37,673 bases of DNA. It comes from an uncultured Microscilla sp. (GTDB lineage: Bacteria; Bacteroidota; Bacteroidia; Cytophagales; Microscillaceae). The notes under the pieces were generated by a model that saw nothing but the letters and a program-made list of their open reading frames with translations, had not been told where the DNA came from and did no database searches. Shown here piece by piece: positions 31,153 through 37,673 of the stretch (positions within the stretch are counted from its first letter, which is position 1; each line of letters starts with the position of its first letter). Both the position numbers and the translations under genes were made by a program. The DNA lies in assembly GCF_947493425.1 (NCBI RefSeq), contig NZ_CANLRP010000081.1:1-37673 (forward strand), written 5' to 3'.

Positions 31153-32562
31153 CTACATCAATTCTTTGGCTTGTTTTTGCCAGTCAGTGGCTTGTTTGGG
31201 GCTAATGTCTACTTTTTTGAGCAATGCATGAAACTCCACTTTACTCATATTTGCCAATTGAGCAAAAGTAAAAACTCCCGCACCATATAGTTTGGCTTCA
31301 GTAGCACGCCCTATGCCACCAATGGTAGTCAGGTTATCTCTATCAACATCTAACGAAACACTTTGCGTTTTTGCTTTATCTTGTGTAATTCCTCTAAGTG
31401 GATGGTAGCCCCCTTCCATGATCAACTTGGCAAACCAGTCAAAATCAGGCATCGCATAAAACAATGATTTGTGGCCTTGCCCCTGTTGAGTGATCACATC
31501 GGTATATATTACAGTATTGCGCTTCTCTCCTGGTTTCCGCTTCATTTTGGCAATGGTTCTGCGCGATATTCGTGGTTTTTTGCTAAACCTGTTCATAAAA
31601 GTCTCTTTGCTTAAGGGGTATTGCCTTTGTGGAAAAGCCATTTTGACGGTAGTCACTGTTTTGGTTTTATGCTTCTTTTTGGTTTTGGCAGTCCTGTAGT
31701 TTTTTACCTTTATTTTTTTCTTTACACTGGTAGTCAGCATTGTCAGGTGAGTTACATTTACGTGCAATAAGGTACCATCGGCAAGTCTTGCCTGTAGGTC
31801 TAGCTTGGGGGCTTGTCTTATTATTGTTTTCACTTTAGGGCTTTTACCAAATAATGAACCTCCCAATAATATCAAAAACGGAAAAAATACCAACATTAGA
31901 AAAAAAGCTCCCACAATGACAACGTCAAGCATTCCTGCTGGCAATGCATCTAAAAACCAAAACCTGGCTACTCCATAGCTTACCAAAGATAGAAGCAAAA
32001 ACAAAGGCAACCACCTCACAATCACCCGATGAGGCATCACTATATAGTTTTTTTTGGTTTTGTAACGGAGTCTGTGTTGGTTATTTTTATGTAGGTTCAG
32101 CTTTAGATGCAACTTTTCGCCTGGTTTGAGTTCTTCTTGCAATAATAACAACAAAGGCATTAAGAAATCAAATACGTCTAGCCTTACATTCATTTGCCGC
32201 CTACGCCAGCGTGGAACAATGTCTCGCCACCACCAAAACATGCCCAACAACACTAAACCCAACAAAATCCACACACACACCCAAAAAAAAGGCTTGGCGA
32301 ATATAAACAACATTACCAATACCCAAATTAATACAGGGATAAAAAGTGCATAAATAGAAAGATTCTTCATCAGCTGCTTTTTCTTTAAAGCATGCTTGTC
32401 ATCTGGGCGAAGCTTGGAGATTTTTTTGGCATATTGATGTACTCCTGTCAGTTGTTCATACAAATCTATTGGGGCAGCAACTGCCTCAAATTTTTTAGTC
32501 CTTACCAATTGTTTATTATTGGAAGAAAGAGCCTCGAACAGTGTTTTAACTTCTTTTAACAT
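31153..32562 (-). CDS. Four-helix membrane protein with helix-hairpin-helix-like tail
   Basis: 469 residues, family not recognised. N-terminal cytoplasmic helical part (1-66); hydrophobic helices about 68-89, 92-112, 184-202 and 212-236; a long basic region 240-400 rich in Lys and Arg (KKKIKVKNYRTAKTKKKHK); and a C-terminal domain (404-469) with NLTTIGGIGRATEAKLYGAG and FTFAQLANMS, the pattern of helix-hairpin-helix domains (DUF4332/Rad51-N-like) that bind DNA or proteins. Its start lies 4 bp after the stop of the PP2C-like gene, so the two are translated as a pair. A membrane-tethered regulator or scaffold controlled by reversible phosphorylation is one reading; no direct evidence. Confidence 0.78.
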   Translation of the reverse strand: MLKEVKTLFEALSSNNKQLVRTKKFEAVAAPIDLYEQLTGVHQYAKKISKLRPDDKHALKKKQLMKNLSIYALFIPVLIWVLVMLFIFAKPFFWVCVWILLGLVLLGMFWWWRDIVPRWRRRQMNVRLDVFDFLMPLLLLLQEELKPGEKLHLKLNLHKNNQHRLRYKTKKNYIVMPHRVIVRWLPLFLLLSLVSYGVARFWFLDALPAGMLDVVIVGAFFLMLVFFPFLILLGGSLFGKSPKVKTIIRQAPKLDLQARLADGTLLHVNVTHLTMLTTSVKKKIKVKNYRTAKTKKKHKTKTVTTVKMAFPQRQYPLSKETFMNRFSKKPRISRRTIAKMKRKPGEKRNTVIYTDVITQQGQGHKSLFYAMPDFDWFAKLIMEGGYHPLRGITQDKAKTQSVSLDVDRDNLTTIGGIGRATEAKLYGAGVFTFAQLANMSKVEFHALLKKVDISPKQATDWQKQAKELM

Positions 32563-32566
32563 GGAC

Positions 32567-33403
32567 TTAATCGGTGTTTAAGCGTAAATAAGCTCGATCA
32601 TCAAACGATATATTGCCTTTCATTACTCCTTTGGTATTTAGAAACTCCCTAAAACATAAAGGGTCTTTTTTAAGTGCAGCATACAGGTAGTTCTCACTTT
32701 GCTCTAAAGTACGGTACAATACCGGGTATCCGTCGCTTGCCAATACTATAGACACGTCATCACCATCTACTGGTATCACCGAAAGGTGCTTATCTACCAC
32801 CGGAAAACCATCTATTGCACTATAACCGTAAGGATGATTGCTGTGGGAATTTTGAAAAGCTACTTGTCCCTTCAGCAAAGGTAAAATATACTCTCTGCCA
32901 ATATCGCGGTGTTGCAATGACGCCACTGAAGCCCCCTGTTGTAAGGCAATTTCCAGATACAATGCCCTTATCCGGGCAATTACTTCCTCTGGTCTTCGCC
33001 GATGGTTGTATACTTTTTTGTCTATCATACACCTACAGTCGCCAATGAGCCAAACCTCGCGCTGATAATCTGAGTAGATAGCCACCGAAGCAGTAGGGCG
33101 CTCAAGGGGATGTTCTTTTAGATAGTCATACTCATTGTTTCGATGATAATGTTTGGCTAATGCATAAGTAAGCAAGTCTACTGCTTCGTCGAAAGTGACT
33201 TGCACCGGAAACCTGGCAATGGCGTTTTTGAGTATTTCTGCCGCAAAACGCCCTGTAGTTTTTCCCTGATATGTTGTGGCTAGTTTACTAGTGGCGCCAT
33301 CTATCACAGCAGCGTGGTAATCAGTTGCTACGATTTGATCTTCACAGGTAAAGAAATTACCCGTTTTGCTTACCAATTTGTGTTCTACTACTTCAAAAGC
33401 CAT
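32567..33403 (-). CDS. PP2C/PPM-like serine/threonine phosphatase
   Basis: 278 residues, cytoplasmic. The PPM metal-site motifs are present in order though divergent: Asp35-Gly36 (AAVIDGATSK), Gly121-Asp122 (VWLIGDCRC, after PTASVAIYS), Ser223-Asp224-Gly225 (VLASDGYPVL) and Asp268-Asp269 (NISFDDRAYLRL). The length fits a single PP2C domain. Such enzymes remove phosphate from Ser/Thr kinase targets using two Mn/Mg ions. No Ser/Thr kinase is encoded nearby. It is the first gene of a minus-strand set with the helix-hairpin-helix membrane protein (4 bp) and then the LRR protein. Its upstream region is filled by foldback elements. Confidence 0.82.
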   Translation of the reverse strand: MAFEVVEHKLVSKTGNFFTCEDQIVATDYHAAVIDGATSKLATTYQGKTTGRFAAEILKNAIARFPVQVTFDEAVDLLTYALAKHYHRNNEYDYLKEHPLERPTASVAIYSDYQREVWLIGDCRCMIDKKVYNHRRRPEEVIARIRALYLEIALQQGASVASLQHRDIGREYILPLLKGQVAFQNSHSNHPYGYSAIDGFPVVDKHLSVIPVDGDDVSIVLASDGYPVLYRTLEQSENYLYAALKKDPLCFREFLNTKGVMKGNISFDDRAYLRLNTD

Positions 33404-33498
33404 ATATTTTATCTAGTAAATAATGAATTAACCTTATGATCAGGACTCACTCTGAGGCATTTATCTTTAAGGCAAACGTCAGCATTTTTGTTTGGTAA

Positions 33499-33657
33499 GT
33501 GATCTGGAAAAAATAAGATGTGCCAATTTAAGAAAATATATTGTTCTCAGACGATTCAAAAAAAACGGTGCATAGCCAAAGCTATGAGGCTTTTTTTTTG
33601 AGAAGAATGAGGGCAATAGATACACTTTAATGGCTCAAATTATTTATGAAAGATCAC
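33499..33657. repeat. Foldback element, copy D (159 bp)
   Basis: Ends GTGATCT (33499-33505) and AGATCAC (33651-33657), with AAAAAATAA/TTATTT-type inner arms. Flanked by TAA on both sides (33496-33498 and 33658-33660). Core CATAGC-CAAA-GCTATG at 33571-33586 between an eight-A run and a nine-T run. Confidence 0.75.
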
Positions 33658-33660
33658 TAA

Positions 33661-33693
33661 GGAATGTTCAGTAACTTATTTTTTCGCCATTCC
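33661..33693. repeat. Short foldback remnant (33 bp)
   Basis: GGAATG ... CATTCC ends, flanked by TAA on both sides (33658-33660 shared with copy D, and 33694-33696). No core. It may be an internally deleted element or chance; the shared TAA spacing favours the former. Confidence 0.4.
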
Positions 33694-33741
33694 TAAAAAT
33701 AACATCACAAGTTATCAAAAATCGTGGGAAAGCCCTTCTTA

Positions 33742-33898
33742 GGAATGGTACCAAAATAAATTTACATTCTTAACCTCATCTTTTGAGGCTATACTTTGTT
33801 AAAAAATAGCCGAATAGCGATGCTATTAGCCGATTTTTTGCCGCGTCTAGCAACAAAATATTTTATTAAACCATAGAAATTTATTTTTACACCATTCC
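33742..33898. repeat. Foldback element, copy E (157 bp)
   Basis: Starts GGAATGGTACCAAAATAAAT and ends ATTTTTACACCATTCC. Flanked by TTA on both sides (33739-33741 and 33899-33901). Core AATAGC-GAT-GCTATT at 33813-33827. The left 55 bp are nearly identical to copy F. Confidence 0.8.
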
Positions 33899-33901
33899 TT
33901 A

Positions 33902-34059
33902 GGAACGGTGTCAAAATAAATTTACATTCTTAACCTCCTCTTTTTTGGATATGCTTCGTTAAAAAAACTTGCCATAGCTATGGCTATGCCGCGTTTTTTG
34001 ACCTCGCCTGACCAAAAAATATTTCCTTAAACTATACAACTTTATTTTTGCATCGTTCC
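33902..34059. repeat. Foldback element, copy F (158 bp)
   Basis: Starts GGAACGGTGTCAAAATAAAT and ends TTTTTGCATCGTTCC. Flanked by TTA on both sides (33899-33901 shared with copy E, 34060-34062 shared with copy G). Core CATAGC-TATG-GCTATG at 33973-33988 between a seven-A run and a six-T run. Confidence 0.82.
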
Positions 34060-34062
34060 TTA

Positions 34063-34248
34063 GGAATTGTTCAAAAATAAATTTACACTCTAAGGGGTGA
34101 TTTTTCGCCTTGATACTTCGTTATTTTTATTGCCCGTAGCGCTGTTCCGAATCAAGTTCGGAATTCAAGCTCTATGGGCGCAAAAAATAGCCTCGTCTCA
34201 AAACAAAACCTCTACCTCAAGAATGGTAATTTAATTTCTCACCATTCC
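34063..34248. repeat. Foldback element, copy G (186 bp, enlarged core)
   Basis: Starts GGAATTGTTCAAAAATAAAT and ends CTCACCATTCC, flanked by TTA (34060-34062 and 34249-34251). The core is CCCGTAG ... CTATGGG enlarged by an inner palindrome TTCCGAA-TCAAG-TTCGGAA, which accounts for the extra length. Confidence 0.72.
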
Positions 34249-34290
34249 TTAGTTTTTTTTATTCGGTCAAAATAAATACATAGATACAAC

Positions 34291-34325
34291 AAAAGCCCAA
34301 ATCATTTTTATAATGACTTGGGCTT
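34291..34325 (-). terminator. Hairpin downstream of the TPR membrane protein gene
   Basis: AAGCCCAAATCATT (34293-34306) pairs with AATGACTTGGGCTT (34312-34325), 14 positions with one G-T wobble and a 5-nt loop. On the minus strand it is followed by TTTTGTTG, a short T-rich tract, 27 bp after the stop codon. Confidence 0.65.
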
Positions 34326-34352
34326 GACGAGCAATGATTTCTTAAACCATTC

Positions 34353-35744
34353 CTATTTGGTACTGGCTTCTATGATATTGATTCTATAACCTTTAATTTC
34401 TCTTGGAGTGAGGTTTTTGATGTACGCATGAAAACGATGCAGGCGATTGTGATTGGGGTACCAATCTGCCTGATGTGGATACACCAACGTACGAGTCACC
34501 GAGTGAACAATCTCATCGTTATGGTTCAACCACTGGGCTTCTACTTTAAATCGTTGTAAAGACTCTTTGCCTTTGTTAATAAAGTTCACTTCTACTTTAT
34601 GAGATGTAGACTTGGCATAACCTCTTACTTCTTGTGCACGCTCTAGTACATCTATTTGTATCCCCTGAGGGCGGTCATAAGCCCACAAAGTAGGTATAGG
34701 GCGATGGGTAGGCTTTTTCCATGAGCCATACTTGACAGCATGCACTAAGAGACGCACTTCGCTTAAATCATTTGCAGCATAGTTTTTACTGTATTTCGAC
34801 AGGTAAAACGGCACATAATCGCCTTTGATGGCATTGGGCTGGTATTTTTTTACTACCGACACATACTCAGCCAGTCCTACTTTACCCTCTGGAGTAACAA
34901 ATTCTACTTTTAGCTTAAGTTCTTCTATAGGAAGGTTACCAGTAATCAACAAGGCACCTGATAGCTTGTAAGAAAGCCTTTGTCGGGAGGAACTTGTTAC
35001 TGCAGATTTTTCTATACGCGCAAGTTTAAAGTTCTCACTCCACGACGATTTCACAAACTTTACTGGTACATTATTGCGGTTTCTGTTGGTAGGAACTGTA
35101 TATTGAGGCGAAGATGAAGAAGCAGTTTTTTCTGGCAAATATTTTTCTGTCTCGTATACTTTATCTTCGTCTGAGGCTCGTTGAACTGAAAAAAAGATGA
35201 GCGCACCTGCCATAAACAAAATGAATACTGATGCCATTACTATGATAGAAGCACGTTTACTGCCGGCATTTGTGGCAGGCATTTGCGCATGAGGCGAGGC
35301 GGTCACACTTTTGGCCTGTGAGGGCTTTTGCAGCTCGCTTATAATACGAATAGAGGGTTCGTGTCCAGGCTCGTTTACCAACCTAACACGGGCATAGTTA
35401 ATGGCTTGTTCTCTGTAGTTTGCCCGAGAGGTTTCGTGATACATGGAGCGGTAGGCAATTGCCAGTCCATAAATAGCCGCCAGATTGTTGGGGCTGAGCT
35501 GAAGCGCTTGTTCAAACTGTTGGATAGCATCATTCCAATTTTCGAAACTCAAAAAACTCTGCCCATTTTTGAGGTGGCCTTCTACTTTTTGCTCCACCAA
35601 ATGCCATTCGTCTTCCGAAAAACCCAGGTCAAGGGCTATTTCTTTGAGTTCCTGTTGACTCAACGACTTTTGTGCTTCCTTGTCTTTAATCTCCAGCAGT
35701 TTTTCGTAAAAAGCTCTTAGGTTTTCTTCATTAGTTTTACTCAT
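34353..35744 (-). CDS. TPR-containing membrane-anchored protein, unknown role
   Basis: 463 residues, family not recognised. Helical N-terminus (1-60, with LSQQELKEIALDLGFSEDEW, which resembles a small SHOCT-like or helical bundle), one or two TPR repeats (about 58-125, NWNDAIQQFEQALQLSPNN), a linker, a membrane helix (165-187), a Ser/Pro-rich stretch, then about 240 residues of beta-rich sequence outside the membrane (LSYKLSGALLITGNLPIEELKLKVEF ...). The C-terminal region has two Ig-like or DUF-type beta domains by appearance. N-terminus inside, C-terminus in the periplasm. Followed by its own hairpin terminator, so separate from the PP2C set. Confidence 0.72.
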   Translation of the reverse strand: MSKTNEENLRAFYEKLLEIKDKEAQKSLSQQELKEIALDLGFSEDEWHLVEQKVEGHLKNGQSFLSFENWNDAIQQFEQALQLSPNNLAAIYGLAIAYRSMYHETSRANYREQAINYARVRLVNEPGHEPSIRIISELQKPSQAKSVTASPHAQMPATNAGSKRASIIVMASVFILFMAGALIFFSVQRASDEDKVYETEKYLPEKTASSSSPQYTVPTNRNRNNVPVKFVKSSWSENFKLARIEKSAVTSSSRQRLSYKLSGALLITGNLPIEELKLKVEFVTPEGKVGLAEYVSVVKKYQPNAIKGDYVPFYLSKYSKNYAANDLSEVRLLVHAVKYGSWKKPTHRPIPTLWAYDRPQGIQIDVLERAQEVRGYAKSTSHKVEVNFINKGKESLQRFKVEAQWLNHNDEIVHSVTRTLVYPHQADWYPNHNRLHRFHAYIKNLTPREIKGYRINIIEASTK

Positions 35745-35993
35745 AATATTTCAATTTTTAGGTTTTCATCTCTCTTCCCAGATTGCCTACCCCTAATACT
35801 AAAACTCAAGCATCGTACAGTCCTGATTAAAATTCTCATTGTGTATTGTTTTTTATACGTGAATTAAAAAGTTTTTTGCAAGGATATGTAATTATTTTTT
35901 TCAAAAGCTTGTAATTAAATAAAATTATATAGTACTTTGTGATACATATAACCATTTAATATACACTACTATTAAATACATAATAATATAATT

Positions 35994-36019
35994 AAACCAT
36001 ATACCATAGAAAAACCATT
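35994..36019 (+). repeat. 26-bp direct repeat, copy 1
   Basis: Starts AAACCATATACCATAG; a perfect match of all 26 bases to 36113-36138, offset 119 bp. Confidence 0.9.
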
Positions 36020-36112
36020 TTTTGAAACCAAGAAAAGTGCTATAATCACAACACCATGGAGTTGTAGAAAGCTTAAAAAAGCTATTTGAAGCAATTCCAC
36101 TAATTTTTATAA

Positions 36113-36138
36113 AAACCATATACCATAGAAAAACCATT
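36113..36138 (+). repeat. 26-bp direct repeat, copy 2
   Basis: Perfect copy of 35994-36019. The 93 bp between the copies carry no gene. Confidence 0.9.
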
Positions 36139-36160
36139 AATTTTTAGATGTAGTGTAACG

Positions 36161-36200
36161 GGCATTGTTGACAAATCAAGTCAATAATGCCTTATTTATT
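36161..36200 (+). terminator. Terminator-like hairpin upstream of the lipoprotein gene
   Basis: GGCATTGTTGAC (36161-36172) pairs with GTCAATAATGCC (36180-36191), 12 bp with one G-T wobble and a 7-nt loop, followed by TTATTTATTTTC and more Ts. On the plus strand this would end a transcript coming from 35.9 kb or attenuate the lipoprotein gene. Confidence 0.6.
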
Positions 36201-36287
36201 TTCTCTTTTTTCATTTCGTTTCCCCTGGTTTTCTATTTCTGACACATTCTCTTATCTTGTGGCTTTCTCAACTAATCAACCCACTCA

Positions 36288-36770
36288 ATGAAAAAAACTA
36301 CGACCTATTTGGTGGCAATAATTGCTGCAGTTGCTTTGCTTACTGCTTGTGGTGAGGGTACAAACAACACCAAAAACCAACAAACCGATGCAGATACCAG
36401 TGTAAAAACCAGCAGTGAAACACCCAATAAAAACACTGAAGCTACTAATAACACGAAACCTGTAAAAACAATCAGCGATGACAAGAAAGGGGAAGGGACT
36501 AAAGCCAATAATACTCAAGAGGCTTTTGTAGAAGGGGTTTTTCAAGAAATAGAACAAGGAGATTTGTTTCACTTCATCATCAAGGATGCTCAAAGCAAAA
36601 CCCATGACTTTTGGGTATTTAAACCTGATGCTACCTACCAAACTATTGAGGCTGATCAGGCAAAATATAAGGGCAGGAAAATAAAAGTGTTTTACAAAAA
36701 AACTAAAAAATATATCGAAAATGCAGGGGGTGAGATCGCCTTTGAAGAGTATGTAAAAGCTGAGTTGTAG
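36288..36770 (+). CDS. Small lipoprotein, unknown
   Basis: 160 residues. A lipoprotein signal (1-20) ends in the lipobox LLTAC-GEG with Cys21 as lipidation site. A low-complexity Asn/Thr/Lys/Asp linker (22-80) follows, then a compact beta domain of about 80 residues (FVEGVFQEIEQGDLFHFIIK ... KGRKIKVFYKKTKKYI ... EEYVKAEL), which resembles a small OB-like barrel. Likely anchored to the outer or inner membrane facing the periplasm. No family recognised. A longer frame on the opposite strand (36285-36797) is hydrophobic only because it is complementary to this gene. Confidence 0.8.
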   Translation: MKKTTTYLVAIIAAVALLTACGEGTNNTKNQQTDADTSVKTSSETPNKNTEATNNTKPVKTISDDKKGEGTKANNTQEAFVEGVFQEIEQGDLFHFIIKDAQSKTHDFWVFKPDATYQTIEADQAKYKGRKIKVFYKKTKKYIENAGGEIAFEEYVKAEL

Positions 36771-36791
36771 CAAACAGCATACAGAAAAAAC

Positions 36792-36831
36792 CATCACCCA
36801 TACCCAATCAAAATTGTTGGTGTGGGTGATG
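36792..36831. other. Hairpin after the lipoprotein gene
   Basis: CATCACCCA (36792-36800) pairs with TGGGTGATG-type sequence ending at 36831; the stem continues inward with small mismatches (TACCCAA against TTGGTG). There is no T-run on the plus strand; on the minus strand six Ts follow. It probably marks the end of the lipoprotein transcript. Confidence 0.5.
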
Positions 36832-37014
36832 TCTATCTCTATCTCCTAAGTGTAATACCACCTCCTCCCCCATCAAAAAATGCCCTTCAACTCCAATTCA
36901 CTTATTCCAACCATCACTCATCTGCCCGTCCTACAGCTAAAGTTAGCCATGTGTGCAGTCAATTCTCTAGCTTGTTTTTATCTTGCAACCCACATTGTAA
37001 ACTACTTGACTATT

Positions 37015-37673
37015 ATGGCAAAGCTACTCAAAGACCGCTATTTTCAACCCGCTTTTTTTGATCAATTAAGTCAATCAATTCTGCAAGTATACCCTGAATT
37101 CGACACGCAACATTTTCAACAGTTACTGTACAATAGCCAGTGGTCAAACCTGGAACTAAAAGCCCGTATGCGGCACGCATCGCAGTGTTTACAACAAACT
37201 TTGCCCGTAGATTATACACAAGCCATAGAAGTTTTGTCAAAAGTAGCCCCAAAATTCAGTGATTTTGACGGCATGCTGTTTCCCGATTTTGTAGAAGCAT
37301 ACGGGCAAAACGACTGGCAAACGTCTATCACTGCGCTTGAGCTTTTTACCCAATACTCCAGCGCCGAGTTTGCCATTCGTCCTTTGATAGAAAAATACTT
37401 CGATAAAACCATGGCAAAAATGCTGGAATGGTCTACCCACTCCAACCATCACGTGCGTCGTCTCGCCAGCGAAGGTTGTCGTCCGCGTTTGCCTTGGGCA
37501 AGTCCTTTGCGCATGCTCAAAAAAGACCCTGCCCCAATTTTGCCTTTATTAGAAAATCTAAAAGCAGACCCTTCCATCTACCAATTTCATAATCTACTGA
37601 TAATCAGGAAGCTATTTTTTGTATTTGATAGCCCATTCTTAGAGCTTTTTTTTGTAATTTCTTCAACTCCCTT
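37015..37673 (+). CDS. AlkD-like DNA alkylation repair protein (HEAT-like), 3' part abnormal
   Basis: Frame from ATG 37015, open to the right edge (219 codons). The first about 188 residues look like the DNA-alkylation-repair/HEAT-like family: MAKLLKDRYFQPAFFDQLSQ, DFVEAYGQNDW, and the strong family motif HVRRLASEGCRPRLPWA. AlkD-type enzymes cleave or bind alkylated purines through stacked HEAT helices. After LKADPSIY (about 37581) the expected continuation (a Tyr-Val-Arg...Asn-Asn-Leu-Asn-Asp helix) is missing and the frame reads QFHNLLIIRKLFFVF, low-complexity and unlike the family. Either an insertion joins here or the gene is broken. The start is typical for the family. Confidence 0.72.
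   Translation, partial: MAKLLKDRYFQPAFFDQLSQSILQVYPEFDTQHFQQLLYNSQWSNLELKARMRHASQCLQQTLPVDYTQAIEVLSKVAPKFSDFDGMLFPDFVEAYGQNDWQTSITALELFTQYSSAEFAIRPLIEKYFDKTMAKMLEWSTHSNHHVRRLASEGCRPRLPWASPLRMLKKDPAPILPLLENLKADPSIYQFHNLLIIRKLFFVFDSPFLELFFVISSTP

Larger units (their letters stand above)
35745..36287. other. 543-bp AT-rich intergenic region
   Basis: Very AT-rich, no convincing protein gene. It contains a promoter-like TTG-N21-TACTTTG (35909-35939, one base short of consensus), two perfect 26-bp direct repeats, and a terminator-like hairpin at 36161-36191. A short reverse frame at 35925-36137 spans the repeats and looks spurious. Confidence 0.5.

Noticed and set aside
33404..34352. Repeats read as a possible CRISPR array
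   Set aside because: Units are about 160 bp, palindromic and joined by only 3 bp. There are no short repeats with unique spacers and no cas gene.
35925..36137. 70-codon reverse frame across the 26-bp repeats
   Set aside because: Both ends fall in the direct repeats, and the sequence is low-complexity Phe/Tyr/Ile from AT-rich DNA.
36285..36797. 170-codon reverse-strand frame with many hydrophobic residues
   Set aside because: It is the exact complement of the lipoprotein gene, whose Lys/Asn/Glu-rich codons read as Phe/Leu/Ser in reverse. The forward frame has a clean lipobox and a normal start.

Overview
The window reads as chromosome of a Bacteroidota organism, most likely a marine Cytophagales of the Microscilla type. 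The evidence is a secreted amidase with a type IX secretion C-terminal domain, a TonB-dependent receptor with an N-terminal carboxypeptidase-like domain, signal peptides ending in AQ, TPR/SpoIIE phosphatases, and promoter-like TAnnTTTG boxes in place of E. coli-type -10/-35 elements. The genus is an impression, not a proof. I found no tRNA, rRNA, CRISPR array, phage gene or transposase.

Left part (1-9.1 kb): the 3' end of an unknown gene with a 90-bp partial duplicate; a CaiB/BaiF-family protein with alpha-methylacyl-CoA racemase residues; an atypical NRAMP-family transporter (-) whose conserved N-terminus lies upstream of any ATG/GTG/TTG start; a small membrane protein; a flavin monooxygenase and a TetR regulator, divergent across two perfect palindromic operators; a secreted PGRP/amidase; and a ferritin-like di-iron protein.

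Middle (9.3-21.7 kb): a signalling region. It holds two TPR / transmembrane / coiled-coil / SpoIIE-type phosphatases, a 1358-residue GAF plus eight-PAS protein with no output domain followed 31 bp later by a BLUF blue-light sensor, and a stand-alone receiver plus HPt pair. A PhyH-like dioxygenase lies between the first phosphatase and the PAS protein.

22-26.3 kb (-): a metal-related cluster in the order His/Cys-rich membrane-anchored protein, TonB-dependent receptor, small outer-membrane protein, periplasmic HMA protein. Just upstream on the opposite strand is a compact candidate small RNA of about 80 nt with its own promoter and terminator.

Right part (26.5-37.7 kb): a large membrane-anchored protein with a propeller-like C-terminus; a three-gene set (PP2C-like phosphatase, membrane protein with a helix-hairpin-helix-like tail, secreted leucine-rich-repeat protein); a TPR membrane protein; a lipoprotein; and a DNA-alkylation-repair-like gene whose family resemblance stops abruptly near the right edge.

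The most unusual signal is a family of about 160-bp foldback elements in three intergenic regions (11343-11595, 29457-29619, 33499-34248). They have long imperfect terminal inverted repeats, a central RTAGC-n3/4-GCTAY hairpin between A-runs and T-runs, and 3-bp TAA or TTA flanks. They stand in tandem sharing that 3-bp flank. The terminal bases differ between copies but stay largely complementary within each copy.
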